64,000 bases of DNA from Candidatus Thorarchaeota archaeon (GCA_003345545.1 PRDH01000044.1:124001-188000), one strand, 5' to 3'. Shown: positions 16,804 to 27,353, counted from the first letter of the stretch. The notes: a model not told the origin generated them from the sequence alone. Numbers and translations: made by a program.

Positions 16804-18300
16804 ATTCATCCTCTTGCACAGCAGTGACGGTGCATTCTCTGCTTCTTGATATCGACTGCCTGAGAGAAACGAGGCGGCATCGTAGCCATCACTCGCGACC
16901 TCCAGCACGACAGAGAACTGCCTATGACAGATGTATCCCAGAAGCATAAGGATTATGAATGCAATGTATACATAGCGATTGGGTGTCAGAATCAAAAGTC
17001 CAAACAGTATTGGATTCAATAACATGAATATCGATGGTTTCACTGTCTGCTTCTTCACTGAGATCATGCTTGACACAGACTGTATGGAGAAGAATGGGAT
17101 AAGTGCGACACAGTAGTACTTGTACATTCCACGTGGTGAGAAGATGTGCACACATAGTATGAGAAGCAGTGAAAGGAAGAACATGCGGCGCCAGTATGCG
17201 GGAAGATTGTTGTCATCCTTGACCTGAAGCAACATCAATACTAGAAGCGTGAGTATAGAAATCGCCAAGAAGATGTTGTAGTATGTCGCCTTGTTCACAA
17301 TGTCGACTAGCCAAGTTGGTGCGTCTAAGAAAATCAAAAGAACAGCCGGTGATATCGGCTGGGACACATCGGGAAGATTGGTGAGGTCCTCCAGTAGAAA
17401 GCCTCCTGGTCGCTGAAAGATGTAGTAGAGATAGTTCTGCAAGTCAAAGAGATATGGCAGAGACACTACTGCGATATATACCAGAACAGCCAGAGCTATC
17501 TTAGCAAATCCTCTCAAGTCAAGTTCGTCGCCGGGAGGTCTCTTGCCACCGACGACTTCAGGCTGTTTCGTCGGAGCCCTCTTCAGAATGTAGGCGATAA
17601 GTGGAAGGGCGAGAAAGAAGGCGGTCTGCTTGAAGAGTGCGGCTGTTACCATCGCCAGAGTTCCTGAAAGCCGTCTACCCTTCATCAATAGATAGAATGA
17701 CAACATCACAAAGAACACGAAGGGTGCTGGATTGAGCCATTTGAATGTGGTGTAAAAGAGCACGAGTGGATTGAATAGATACGTGATGACGGATATTTCT
17801 CCGACCCTTCTGTTCTGTGCCAGATAGGCACTGATACCATAGATTGGAAATGCAGTCAGATATCCGAAGAGACTGATCATGAATCCAATTCCGAAGGGAT
17901 CGATGGGCAAGACCAGACCGAATGCACACATGTAGACATAGAGCGGTGGATAGAAGTATGGTGTGTTCCACGAGGTTCCATCTACAAAGGTCTTGTCGAA
18001 TGTGTCCGTGTAGGGAGCTATGCCGCTAAGAAATTGCTCACCCCAGGAGTAGTAGTAATAGTCATAGTCCACATAGCCCTCAAAGTCGTAATAGACGGTA
18101 TATCCGAATAGGTCGAACTGACCCACGCCGCCCCAAGTCCCCCTGAATGGTCGGCTTCCATCTGCGATAAAATCGGAGGCGGCCCATGTAAAGATCAAGA
18201 TCCATACGATAGCAGCCACCACAAGGATGAGTATCAGGACTATGTTCGTGCGTGCAAGTGCTCCGAGTCGAGCGATGCGGGATTCGTTCTCAGTGGACAT
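16723..18300 (-). CDS. GT-C-like polytopic membrane protein (putative glycosyltransferase), copy 1
   Basis: The 525-residue protein has about 11-12 transmembrane segments. After the first (about 18-40) comes an extracytoplasmic loop with FEGYVDYDYYYYSWG and SGIAPYTDTF, then a YFYPPLYVYM membrane entry, the pattern of GT-C mannosyl/arabinosyl-type transferases that use polyprenyl-phosphate sugars. FSPRGMYKYYCVALIPFF is shared with the next gene upstream. The last 26 or so residues are encoded antisense to the IFT52-like gene. The gene follows copy 2 by 11 bp and is probably cotranscribed with it. Sugar donor and acceptor unknown. Confidence 0.8.
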   Translation of the reverse strand: MSTENESRIARLGALARTNIVLILILVVAAIVWILIFTWAASDFIADGSRPFRGTWGGVGQFDLFGYTVYYDFEGYVDYDYYYYSWGEQFLSGIAPYTDTFDKTFVDGTSWNTPYFYPPLYVYMCAFGLVLPIDPFGIGFMISLFGYLTAFPIYGISAYLAQNRRVGEISVITYLFNPLVLFYTTFKWLNPAPFVFFVMLSFYLLMKGRRLSGTLAMVTAALFKQTAFFLALPLIAYILKRAPTKQPEVVGGKRPPGDELDLRGFAKIALAVLVYIAVVSLPYLFDLQNYLYYIFQRPGGFLLEDLTNLPDVSQPISPAVLLIFLDAPTWLVDIVNKATYYNIFLAISILTLLVLMLLQVKDDNNLPAYWRRMFFLSLLLILCVHIFSPRGMYKYYCVALIPFFSIQSVSSMISVKKQTVKPSIFMLLNPILFGLLILTPNRYVYIAFIILMLLGYICHRQFSVVLEVASDGYDAASFLSGSRYQEAENAPSLLCKRMNLALRLELFKLLLFLLNLLPYTNDSGV

Positions 18301-18311
18301 GAACGCACCTC

Positions 18312-20579
18312 CTAGATTGGCATTGATTCAGTCGCTTTCGGGAGCACAGAGACTCCTGAAGATTCCACAGAAGCACTTTGAACAAAAACAGTGCCAATGG
18401 TCAGCAGGAGATGAATTACTAGTCCTGCGATACAGGTCCATCCGAGAAGCATGAGCAGGACATCGCCAAGCGAAGACCAGACCCACGCCCCGACTGCACA
18501 CCCCAAGATGAGAAAGATGTCAGCTAATAGCCTGGATATGTTCGCAACACGTATCACAAGTCCCAAAGTCCACATAACTAGCAGCATACTAGAGACAACC
18601 ATGAGCTGGCTTTCGAGAAGACCACCAACAGTCCAGCTGAGAACGTAAGTATCGATTCCAAAGATAATGAGAAGAGCTGCCAATGTGAATGACAGTGTCC
18701 TGACGACATAATCGAGATCACTCTGTCGGGCCTGTTCTGATAGAAGCCCGTTGCTTGCTATTGAGAGAATCTGCATACCCGCGAAGACCATCGCTCCCAT
18801 CAGCAGCATGGACTGTATGATGACTGCAAGGGATGCAGTCAATCGGTCGAAACACACGGACATGCCCAGTACAAGAAGCGCAGAGCCACACACCATAGAC
18901 ACGACAATCGTGATCATCCGCAACACCTTGAATGATAGGGATTGAGTCTGCCCATGAAGCTGGACAGTGCCGAAACGTAGGCGGAGATGGCCTGCAAGGT
19001 GAGTCTTCAGGTACGAGAAGGGACGTTTGATGAGACCATAGAGTCGATCAAACAGGGGCGAGAGGCAGTAAGAAATGAAGATCAGAAGGACATATCCTAG
19101 GTAGTAGTTGCGGTCGGGAAGCAGAATCATGAGTGAGAATAGGATTGGCATCCATATCATCGAAGCCGAGAACGGCACATGTTCTCCTTTTCCACGAATC
19201 ATCTGAGCCGACGAGAGAATCGCAAAGAAGGGACCGAACATCGCGAAGTAGTACTTGAAGACCCCTCGAGGACCGGCCAAATCGGTCCACAGCATGAGAA
19301 GCATTGTGAGGAAGAGTATTCGACGCAGATACACATGTTCTTCGCCCTTGTACTTGTCAAGGAGGACCATCAGCCCTGCGAATACGACGATTCCAAAGAA
19401 GAGTGGACCCTGTGTAGTGAGAGCAATATCAAGGAGCTCTGCAAACTGAGGCATGTCATACATTATAGGAAGCATAGGCAATCGCACAGGATTGCCATAG
19501 GGCACTGGTTCCACGTAATTAGCCAGGGGAAAATGACCTAGTGCCAATGACCAGAAATTGAGGAAGTCTGGTTGGGCTAGAATGAAGGGCAGCATGATTG
19601 CTCCTGCGTAGGAGAGTGCCACAATGATACTCATTCCGAAGCCTCGAAAATCAAAGTACTCGAACAAGAAGTCGAAACTTTTGGCCTGCGGCTTCATCTC
19701 CCCATCATCGCCGAGCACACCATTGTCATAGTTGTTCAGAACAGGTTCCTCTGTGACCTTTGTCTTCCTGTCGCGAGCTCGCACGAGTAGATAGATGACA
19801 AGGGGAATTCCAAGAAACCACGCAGTCTGCTTGAAGAGCGCAGCAGTCACTATCAGTATCGTTGCAGTATGCCGCCGTTTCTTCAAGAGAGCATAGAAGC
19901 CTGCAAAGAAGAAGAAGTAGAAGGGCGCAGGATTGAGCCAGATATAGTCAATATGATAGAGTACTAGGGGATTGATCGCGTACATTAGAGCTGCAATCTC
20001 CCCTACTCGCGGATTCTTCGATAGCTCTTTTGCAATTCCGTACACTGGAAGAATGGTGGCATAGCCAAATACTGCAAAGAGGAGTCCAATTCCCCAGTTT
20101 CCCGGCCCGATTATTCCTTCCAGAGCAATGCCAAGAGCATAGAGATAGGCTGTAAGAGGCGGGAACATGTAGGCGCCATTCTGGTTGACTATCCCATCCA
20201 TGTCTAGATAGCCAAAGTCCCCTGAGTATGGCATGACTCCATTGAGCATGTTGTATCCCCAGTGGACATAGTAGTAGGAATAATCGCTGTAGCCCTCGAA
20301 CTGGTACTCTATGATATAGCCGTAGAAGTTGAACTCACCAGGATCGGGGAGCGGACCTAGCCATGCAGACCGTCCACTCCAGAAACGAGTGTTAAGATAG
20401 TCAACTAGTGCAATATTGAAGACAACCGACCAGACCACGAAGCCGATTAATAGCACTGCGATGAGATAGCGATACTCACTGAGGAATCGCGACAGACGAC
20501 GTCCACCCTGAAGAAGCGTGTGATCAATCCGGTGAACCGACCCTGTAATCCGAAACCTACTCGCAATCTCAGTGCCCAT
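18312..20579 (-). CDS. GT-C-like polytopic membrane protein (putative glycosyltransferase), copy 2 with extra C-terminal membrane domain
   Basis: The 755-residue paralogue of the downstream gene shares the loop FEGYSDYSYYYVHWG, GVMPYSGDFGYLDMDG and MFPPLTAYLYA, the FKQTAWFLGIPL segment and GPRGVFKYYFAMFGPFF. It adds about 200 residues with roughly six further membrane spans (from about 550), probably a fused accessory domain. A TATA-like TTAATATT (20606-20613) lies 30 nt upstream of the ATG, suggesting a leaderless mRNA. Likely acts in lipid-linked or cell-surface glycosylation; the substrate is not evident. Confidence 0.8.
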   Translation of the reverse strand: MGTEIASRFRITGSVHRIDHTLLQGGRRLSRFLSEYRYLIAVLLIGFVVWSVVFNIALVDYLNTRFWSGRSAWLGPLPDPGEFNFYGYIIEYQFEGYSDYSYYYVHWGYNMLNGVMPYSGDFGYLDMDGIVNQNGAYMFPPLTAYLYALGIALEGIIGPGNWGIGLLFAVFGYATILPVYGIAKELSKNPRVGEIAALMYAINPLVLYHIDYIWLNPAPFYFFFFAGFYALLKKRRHTATILIVTAALFKQTAWFLGIPLVIYLLVRARDRKTKVTEEPVLNNYDNGVLGDDGEMKPQAKSFDFLFEYFDFRGFGMSIIVALSYAGAIMLPFILAQPDFLNFWSLALGHFPLANYVEPVPYGNPVRLPMLPIMYDMPQFAELLDIALTTQGPLFFGIVVFAGLMVLLDKYKGEEHVYLRRILFLTMLLMLWTDLAGPRGVFKYYFAMFGPFFAILSSAQMIRGKGEHVPFSASMIWMPILFSLMILLPDRNYYLGYVLLIFISYCLSPLFDRLYGLIKRPFSYLKTHLAGHLRLRFGTVQLHGQTQSLSFKVLRMITIVVSMVCGSALLVLGMSVCFDRLTASLAVIIQSMLLMGAMVFAGMQILSIASNGLLSEQARQSDLDYVVRTLSFTLAALLIIFGIDTYVLSWTVGGLLESQLMVVSSMLLVMWTLGLVIRVANISRLLADIFLILGCAVGAWVWSSLGDVLLMLLGWTCIAGLVIHLLLTIGTVFVQSASVESSGVSVLPKATESMPI

Positions 20580-20605
20580 GATGCATTGTCAATCTGCGTT
20601 GCTCA

Positions 20606-20613
20606 TTAATATT
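20606..20613 (-). promoter_or_regulatory. TATA box of the GT-C pair
   Basis: AATATTAA on the minus strand is centred 30 nt upstream of the ATG at 20579, which predicts leaderless transcription starting at or next to the start codon. Confidence 0.5.
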
Positions 20614-20639
20614 TGGCCCTAAGCGAAAAGAGCAGTATA

Positions 20640-22721
20640 TCACAACTCCAAAGTTGCAGTGCTCCCCAGACCAGCCTTGGCCACTTCAACAATGGGAACA
20701 CCTTCCCATCCCTGCACATCGGTGTGTGTGATCAACAGAATCTGTTCGAAATTGTTGTCATTCATCAGATTGGAAACAACGGACTCTCTACGAGCCTTAT
20801 CAAGCCCTCCTAGCGGCTCATCAAGCATCACTGTCTTGACGCGAGGAGTGATGATGGGGCTGTTTTTCAGGGGACGAATTCTGCTCATGGTACGGCTAAT
20901 TCCAAGTCTGAGCGCGAGGCTTATTGCAGTCCTGTCTCCAAAGCTGAGCTGTGAAGTCTTCTTCCACGCTTGGTCGCGTTCATCCCATATCTTGAGAAGC
21001 AGTCCAGCGCCGGAGCGTTTCGTGGCTGGAGTTGGTTCGAGGTCGATGCGTGTGTACTGACCGTTGGTGAAGGACTGAACATACTGATTCGTTGCACTCC
21101 TGATGATGCCAATCAGTCTCTTCTGAAAGACGTAATCTGCGACAAATCCGTTCACAAGATTCCGACGTACGTATTTTGCATGCACATTGAGGTTCTCCAG
21201 TTCCTTTATCTCAGCGCCCATCTGTCGCATCTGGACTTCCTTCCCTTCCAGTTCTGAGATGAGCGTCTGTTCCTTTCGAATGTTCTCTTCGATTTCAGAG
21301 GTTCCTCTCTTTGCCTCTCGAAGAACAGCTTCCAAGTTGCCAATCTTACTGTGGACTTCCTCAAGCGTTGATACTCCGAACTTCTTGAGGAGAGATTTCA
21401 CATCAGGAATGCCTAAAGCCCTAAGCAGGTCCGACAGTTCCTGCTCGGATTTCTTAATGGATAGTCGTATGTTCTGCATATGTTCCTGAATTGACTTTAT
21501 CTTCTCCAACGCATTGGTGGAGAGAGCGATGGCTGACAGCCTCTGCTCGAGCTTCTTGACTTCGATTATCTTCAGCTTCCGCTCTTTGTCAAGCTCTTTA
21601 GCACTTAATTCACCATCACGCAATGACTTCTTGTAATTGGATACAAGACTGTCACGCTCCTTCGCTGACAGAGGTTTCGAGCAGGTTGGGCATATCGCTT
21701 CATCCTTGCCATCACGAGTTCTAGTGAGCATGTCTATTTTCTCATTCAGATCTTCGTGCATCCCGGTGACCTTGCCCATCTTCTCAGAGATGCCTGTCAC
21801 ATCAGCATTCAGGCTCTCCCGCTCTGAGTCTACTCGCTCCTTCTCTCTCTTGAGTGATTCTGAACGTGCTTCGATGATTGCAGCTTCAGCATCGAGTATG
21901 CCTGCCTGCGGGAGGTTCGTGTCAATCTCTTTCTGACTGAGATCAAGTTCATGTTCTTTCTTCTCGATCTCATCAGATATTCTGCTGACTGTTTTCAGTG
22001 TGGCACTATCAGGAATACCCCTTAGCTGCTTCTCAACTGAGACTATCTCTTTACTCCGGCTCTTTATCGATGCCTCATAGTCCTTGATTCGTGCCCTATT
22101 TTGACCTATCTGCTCCTTGATATCCTCAGGTGACCGATAGTCATCACGGAGATTCTTGATTCTCGTATCAAGATTCGACTCGAAATTCTCAAGATGACTG
22201 GACATGCGATTGAGCAGCTCAATATCATAGATTTCAACCAAGAGATTTCGAAGCGCCACAGGACCTGCTGTAGATATCGTTGCAACCTCGCCCTGGCGGA
22301 CCAAGAGCGTGTTCTGGGCCTGCTTCCACTCCAAGCCTAGAATCTCGTCTATCTTCGCTGCAACAGACTGAGTCTTGTCGGCAATTCTCTTCCAAGCACG
22401 CCCAGACTTTATGTAGAGTACTGCATTTGTCTTGTCTGCAGAACTGTATGACCTCTCTATCTTATACTGCGCTCCTACCACATCAAATGTCAGAGTGGCA
22501 CTGCAGAATGTCGAACTGAAACTGACGAGTTCGTCATTATTCAGTCCCAGGGCGTCCGAGCCCCACAGAGCCCAGAGTATCGACTCAAGAAGAGATGACT
22601 TTCCAGTAGAGTTTGGCCCTCGTATGATTATGAGCCCATTTGGGAGATTAGATTCGTCACTCGGCAGAGTTAGCTCCCGAAATGGCTTGAAATTGTGGAC
22701 CTCTATCTTCAAGAGCTTCAT
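20640..22721 (-). CDS. rad50: DNA double-strand-break repair ATPase Rad50
   Basis: The 693-residue SMC-like protein has Walker A GPNSTGKSS (35-43), a Q-loop region, two long coiled-coil stretches around a zinc hook CPTCSKP (Cys344 and Cys347), the ABC signature LSFGDRTAISLALRL (near 593) and Walker B with D-loop MLDEPLGGLDKAR (near 640). The coils are shorter than in Pyrococcus Rad50 (about 880 residues). With Mre11 it tethers and processes DNA ends. Its ATG overlaps the mre11 stop (ATGA), so translation is coupled. Confidence 0.95.
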   Translation of the reverse strand: MKLLKIEVHNFKPFRELTLPSDESNLPNGLIIIRGPNSTGKSSLLESILWALWGSDALGLNNDELVSFSSTFCSATLTFDVVGAQYKIERSYSSADKTNAVLYIKSGRAWKRIADKTQSVAAKIDEILGLEWKQAQNTLLVRQGEVATISTAGPVALRNLLVEIYDIELLNRMSSHLENFESNLDTRIKNLRDDYRSPEDIKEQIGQNRARIKDYEASIKSRSKEIVSVEKQLRGIPDSATLKTVSRISDEIEKKEHELDLSQKEIDTNLPQAGILDAEAAIIEARSESLKREKERVDSERESLNADVTGISEKMGKVTGMHEDLNEKIDMLTRTRDGKDEAICPTCSKPLSAKERDSLVSNYKKSLRDGELSAKELDKERKLKIIEVKKLEQRLSAIALSTNALEKIKSIQEHMQNIRLSIKKSEQELSDLLRALGIPDVKSLLKKFGVSTLEEVHSKIGNLEAVLREAKRGTSEIEENIRKEQTLISELEGKEVQMRQMGAEIKELENLNVHAKYVRRNLVNGFVADYVFQKRLIGIIRSATNQYVQSFTNGQYTRIDLEPTPATKRSGAGLLLKIWDERDQAWKKTSQLSFGDRTAISLALRLGISRTMSRIRPLKNSPIITPRVKTVMLDEPLGGLDKARRESVVSNLMNDNNFEQILLITHTDVQGWEGVPIVEVAKAGLGSTATLEL

Positions 22722-24028
22722 GGATCATCCCTCGTGAGCGACTCGGAAGTCATCTTCCCATCTCTAGTACCGACTGAGAACTCAAGAGAAGTAACTGCAA
22801 TCTTGGTGAGTATATCGAGATCTAGACTCTTGTCGACATCCAGCGTACTGAGATAGTCACGAAAGTCCTTTTCTGGGTCCTCAATTAAATACTCGGACTC
22901 AATCTCAGGGTATGATGCTGCAGCGTACTCAGAATCGACTGATTCTTTGGTGGACCAGACAAACTGAGCTACATTGTACTCAGAGTCCTGCGATAGCACC
23001 CTCAACCTGAAGGTTTCAAGAGCCACGCCTAGATCAAAAGCACCCACTCGGCTTGAGCCGCCCTCTAGGACAATACGAACTCGTGCGGCAGTGTGCGGGT
23101 CCCAAGGAGCAATGAGACCCTCCTCAGAGAACCAAGCGCGTAGTTTCTCCGTGACGGACTCAGCTGTATCATCCTCAGCCAACACTATCTTCTCATTCAG
23201 TACAGGACGAACAAACTCCAAGATGTGTGGAGTGACAACCGGGTCTTCATTGACCTTGATATCGACGACTAGAAATCCCTTCTTATGCTCGGATTCGTCG
23301 AACCGCCATCTCTCAGGACAACCTGCATACCATGCCTTTTGCGACTGTTTCGCCTGTTTATGGTCGTGACCGAGAGCTATGTAGTCATAGTGCATGCTGA
23401 ACACTACGTTGTAGAGAGTCTTGTCCAAATCCATACCGTGAGCAACGCCAACTGCTGGTCGCAGGCGCTCTCGCTTCTGCTGGGTAAGAATCCAATCATC
23501 AAACCTAGGAAGCATGCCTGACGACCGCAGCACTTCATGATCGATGAAGGGAAAGCAAAACACATCGAGCTTCTCATAGGAGTACGATAGTGGCTTATCC
23601 TCACGAATTGCGGCCTTGATGTCTTGTTGGGTTGCGACATCCAATCCCGGCACTGCCATCTTGAGGCTATCCAAGAGGGAAACCTCAAGCAGTCTATAGA
23701 GACCGTGATTGCCCTCGATTATTAGAACAGGAATGTGTGTCTTCTTGATGAAGCCTTGAAGCACCGATATTGCAGTTTCCTGAGCAACAACAGGGGGTTG
23801 CGACGGGTTACCCTCCCATGGGGAGTTGTAGAGGTCACCTGAGTGGACTACCAAGTCGACAGGGGGGTCGAGTGCAGCAATTCTCTCGAAGATCTCAGTA
23901 AATCGCTCATAGAAGTCATTCTCCAAGAGCTGAGTTCTCATCTCCTGGCCCCATACATTGGGGCGAACACCATCCCGAGGTCGGGCTCCCAGATGGGTGT
24001 CAGAGATGTGAGCGATTCGAGCGGACAT
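22718..24028 (-). CDS. mre11: Double-strand-break repair nuclease Mre11
   Basis: The 436-residue calcineurin-like phosphoesterase has the metal motifs in order: ISDTHLGARP, VVHSGDLYNSPW, IEGNHGLYRL, GVAHGMD and ALGHDHKQ. The C-terminal capping and Rad50-binding region follows. It provides the endo/exonuclease activity of the Mre11-Rad50 complex. It sits between herA (9-bp gap) and rad50 (4-bp overlap) in the canonical archaeal nurA-herA-mre11-rad50 order. The ATG is at 24026-24028. Confidence 0.95.
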   Translation of the reverse strand: MSARIAHISDTHLGARPRDGVRPNVWGQEMRTQLLENDFYERFTEIFERIAALDPPVDLVVHSGDLYNSPWEGNPSQPPVVAQETAISVLQGFIKKTHIPVLIIEGNHGLYRLLEVSLLDSLKMAVPGLDVATQQDIKAAIREDKPLSYSYEKLDVFCFPFIDHEVLRSSGMLPRFDDWILTQQKRERLRPAVGVAHGMDLDKTLYNVVFSMHYDYIALGHDHKQAKQSQKAWYAGCPERWRFDESEHKKGFLVVDIKVNEDPVVTPHILEFVRPVLNEKIVLAEDDTAESVTEKLRAWFSEEGLIAPWDPHTAARVRIVLEGGSSRVGAFDLGVALETFRLRVLSQDSEYNVAQFVWSTKESVDSEYAAASYPEIESEYLIEDPEKDFRDYLSTLDVDKSLDLDILTKIAVTSLEFSVGTRDGKMTSESLTRDDP

Positions 24029-24037
24029 TAGCAGGCC

Positions 24038-25810
24038 TCATATGATATGCTCTTCTGTCTTCTTTGGCTTAGCATCCTTGTATCTATGCTTATCCTTTTC
24101 ATAGATATCATTGAAAAAGGGAATCCGAACTGGCAAGGGCAGTTCCCGATACGATGCTGTGAGAATGGCCTCACCACGAGCCATAACTCGAAATTCGCTC
24201 TCAAAGCCAGAGATGTTCACACTGGCATTATCAATGCACGCCTTTATCTCACGTTCATTTCCCAGCCTGAGATTGATCTCGGTGTTCATCTGACTTAGGA
24301 TGACATTATCGAGAACGCTGACTTGCTGACTCACGACTAGGAGGCCAATGTTGAACTTACGTCCCTGACGAGATATGTCCTTGAACACAGACTGCCCCCG
24401 CATCAACTCAGGATTCAGAATGGTTGGCGCCTCCTCTACAGTGACCTGAATCACAGGAAGCGACCTAGGGTCACGGACCTCGGCACTATCCCTTCCGCCG
24501 CCCTTACTATAGAACGCGCGAGCCCGTTCTTTCACCCGGTTGAAGAAACTCCTTGGAAGCCGCATCTCACCCTGACGTTCAAAGTCACCAAGATTGCCAC
24601 TGCTCTTTAGAGCTCGACGCATGTCCGACAGGGTGCGCGTGACTACTGTGGTGAGTAAGAACTGCTCTTGGTCGCCCATGAGGCTTGTGTTGACAACAAG
24701 AATGCGACCGGTTTCCATGGCGCAATAGATGTCCTCAAGTATGGAGCTGCCTTCTCTGATGAAAATCGGAGAGCGTTCCAAGAATCTCAACCTGCGTTTT
24801 ACTGCTCTGAGGGTCCCCTGTGAGTCATCACTGCTTTCATCCATATCGATTATTGTAGCTATCCAATCCTCATTGGAACCACCATTATACTGTGCGTCAA
24901 TGAACGACGACATCTGCGGAGAGAACTCCATGATTGAATAGAGGTCTCTTGGCTGAATCTCAGACCATAGAATGCGAATCTCACGAGCATACCTGCCAAT
25001 TTCGCGGACAGTCGCGCTTCTGTGCGTCGTCAGATAGTAGAACTCGCCGATTACCTCGGAGCGCATTTTGTCGCTCATGTCCTCCACAATGTTTTGAATG
25101 CCAATATTGTCAACACCCTTTGCAAACTCATCATGGGGATCGATACAGAACGCCGAAACTCTGGTGCTTTTCCTATTTGGATTGCGGGCTGCATCAAGGT
25201 TCGTGTCGATCATTGACTTGATGAGAACCATCATGAGATTGCTCTTTCCTGAACCGGTCGACCCGAAGATGCCGACATGCATGGGCAAATACTTGCACGG
25301 GATTCTAACAGGCACATCCAGAGTGTCTTCTCCGACCTGCAGGTCGCCAACGACGATCTCTCCGTCCGTCTGACATTCAAGCATTTCACGTACAGACTCG
25401 TCAGAGAGGCCGGGCATCGGGCGGTACACCGAGGCCAGATGGTCCGGCATGCGCCGCGGGGCCTTGAAAGTCCACTCTCCCTTCTTGTCCTTTTCCGCAA
25501 ATCCAAGCATTCTTCCGCCAACTGAGAGGAGCATGTTGCGTTCAATACCTGAGAGATAAGCATCTCCTTCAACCATGAGTGTGCTTGCGACTCGGGATAT
25601 ATCATCTACTTGTCGAAGGTAGTTTTCTAAGTCCAAGACTCTGAAGAAGAATACCCGCTCGTGGTCATCACGTTTGGAATAGATCATGAATATCTCGCCC
25701 ACACTTATGTCGCGGTTATTCCCCATTATGCCGAGGGAAGTCTGATTTCCCACCCCGACCTTTCCATAGAGTTCACCCAGTTTTTCTCTATCCAAATCCA
25801 TTACTATCAT
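24038..25810 (-). CDS. herA: HerA hexameric DNA translocase
   Basis: The 590-residue FtsK/HerA-family ATPase has an N-terminal HAS beta-barrel (to about 115), Walker A FGSTGSGKSN (182-191), a Walker B segment in VIQVTVEEAPTIL and the arginine/sensor region SRQGRKFNIGLLVVSQQ, ending in NTEINLRLGNEREI. HerA works with NurA to resect DNA ends. The gene starts at ATG 25810, 9 bp after the nurA stop, and is followed by mre11. Confidence 0.95.
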   Translation of the reverse strand: MIVMDLDREKLGELYGKVGVGNQTSLGIMGNNRDISVGEIFMIYSKRDDHERVFFFRVLDLENYLRQVDDISRVASTLMVEGDAYLSGIERNMLLSVGGRMLGFAEKDKKGEWTFKAPRRMPDHLASVYRPMPGLSDESVREMLECQTDGEIVVGDLQVGEDTLDVPVRIPCKYLPMHVGIFGSTGSGKSNLMMVLIKSMIDTNLDAARNPNRKSTRVSAFCIDPHDEFAKGVDNIGIQNIVEDMSDKMRSEVIGEFYYLTTHRSATVREIGRYAREIRILWSEIQPRDLYSIMEFSPQMSSFIDAQYNGGSNEDWIATIIDMDESSDDSQGTLRAVKRRLRFLERSPIFIREGSSILEDIYCAMETGRILVVNTSLMGDQEQFLLTTVVTRTLSDMRRALKSSGNLGDFERQGEMRLPRSFFNRVKERARAFYSKGGGRDSAEVRDPRSLPVIQVTVEEAPTILNPELMRGQSVFKDISRQGRKFNIGLLVVSQQVSVLDNVILSQMNTEINLRLGNEREIKACIDNASVNISGFESEFRVMARGEAILTASYRELPLPVRIPFFNDIYEKDKHRYKDAKPKKTEEHII

Positions 25811-25819
25811 CTCACATTA

Positions 25820-27112
25820 TCATAGGTTGTAGTCAGTCCTCAATGATTCCGTCTTACGATCATCGAATCCTAATTCCAGACGCACGTCTCGCGCTATCTC
25901 TTTGGCAAGACGAAGGTCCTCGAAGCTTAGTTTGCAGTTCTCATGAGCTAGAGCGAGAGCGACAGGATAACCGTACCACCGAGCGTCTCTAGACATGAAC
26001 TCAAGCTCTCTGAAGAGTGCCAATTCATTCTCTCGCGTTGCCTGTGGGTCGCCATCAACGAAGATATTCTCTGACCACCAGACTCTATCAAAATCGATTC
26101 GCGATGGTCTGTTGTCCCTTGAGAAACTATAGAGATAGGGAACAGCTAGAATCGGAGGGATGTATGCTCTGTCCTCAATGATATGGAGACCGCCACCAGG
26201 ATCTTCTTTGGAAGGAAGATGGCAGAACCATTTTGCACCCTCTCCCAGCTCTTCCTTCGCTACACTCGCAATACGATGAGCAAAGGGAATTGTGTGATTC
26301 TTGCTTACTGCACATAGAATCACTTCCTTTCGACGAGCAAGAGAACAGAGGTCTCTAAGCATGAATCCACTAGGCATTGAGGGATAATGCCTGACGAAGT
26401 GCATGAAGATCGACATGGCACCGTCCAGTAACAGGTACTTCGGGCACAGGTCACTCTCAAGAAGGCGACGTGCTGCCGCATATTCGCTGACTTTTCTCAG
26501 CTCCTCATGGACTGCTGCATTTGTCAGGGTCTGTGTGCGTGAGATGAGTGACCTCATCACTTGAAGACGCGATCCAAACGGCGCGAACTCAGTGTCTGAA
26601 ATATCTGTGATTGAAGATATCTTGCCACCTGTATAGTCACAGAAGAAGGGGAGGATAAGGCTGACCATATCTTTCAAGGGGTAAATCTCAGCCAACGATT
26701 CAGCCATCTTTTCTCTGGCATCATTTCTCACACTGGAATGCCAGTGCACATCGATATGGGGTTGTTCTCCAATCTCGCTCTCAACAGTGGCACGGTCCAC
26801 CATTGAAAATAATGACTCACGTTGAGTGTCGGTATTGAGCACTATAGTCGATGTACTCAATAGATGAACACGAATGTCATCAAGAGTAACAAGACTCTCT
26901 GTTCCTGAGCCATCGACAGCTGCGACCAGAAAATCTTCACTCAGAACAGTATCCGAGGGAAATGCGTGAATTCTGGCAAGCAACTTCTCCCGGATTCGTG
27001 CTTCATCCTTAACGAATTCAGCCTCATCTCTGCGATCCTGCTGATTATTGATGTCTGAAAACACAAGTTTCAGAGTGTTCCTGAACTTCTCAGCAAGTAT
27101 CTTCTCAAGCAT
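25820..27112 (-). CDS. nurA: NurA 5'-3' nuclease
   Basis: The protein (431 residues from this start) has the NurA motif VAAVDGSGT, with the metal-binding Asp near residue 67, and the C-terminal RPSRIDFDRVWW and GYPVALALAHENCKLS segments of the family. It is the first gene of the operon. The frame opens 85 codons earlier (27367), but ATG 27112 has GGAGAG about 10 nt upstream, begins a family-like N-terminus (MLEKILAEKFRN), and the longer version would overlap the divergent gene. Confidence 0.9.
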   Translation of the reverse strand: MLEKILAEKFRNTLKLVFSDINNQQDRRDEAEFVKDEARIREKLLARIHAFPSDTVLSEDFLVAAVDGSGTESLVTLDDIRVHLLSTSTIVLNTDTQRESLFSMVDRATVESEIGEQPHIDVHWHSSVRNDAREKMAESLAEIYPLKDMVSLILPFFCDYTGGKISSITDISDTEFAPFGSRLQVMRSLISRTQTLTNAAVHEELRKVSEYAAARRLLESDLCPKYLLLDGAMSIFMHFVRHYPSMPSGFMLRDLCSLARRKEVILCAVSKNHTIPFAHRIASVAKEELGEGAKWFCHLPSKEDPGGGLHIIEDRAYIPPILAVPYLYSFSRDNRPSRIDFDRVWWSENIFVDGDPQATRENELALFRELEFMSRDARWYGYPVALALAHENCKLSFEDLRLAKEIARDVRLELGFDDRKTESLRTDYNL

Positions 27113-27353
27113 GGTATCGACACTCTCCGCCGAATGGCAAGAACGCAGAGTCCTATGATTCGTTGTCTTGACCGAGTCATAAAAAGCTAGCACTCGACCC
27201 TGAAGAGAGTCCTCTAGATGGAGAAAACCGCGCCGGATTACGGGGCAGATATGTATAGAGTCGCAATTTCCTTTTAAGGAACCATCACAACGGTTCAATG
27301 ACAGAGGCAGTTCTGGCGCGACCGTGCTAGTGAAACTGACGGGAAGTGATCGT

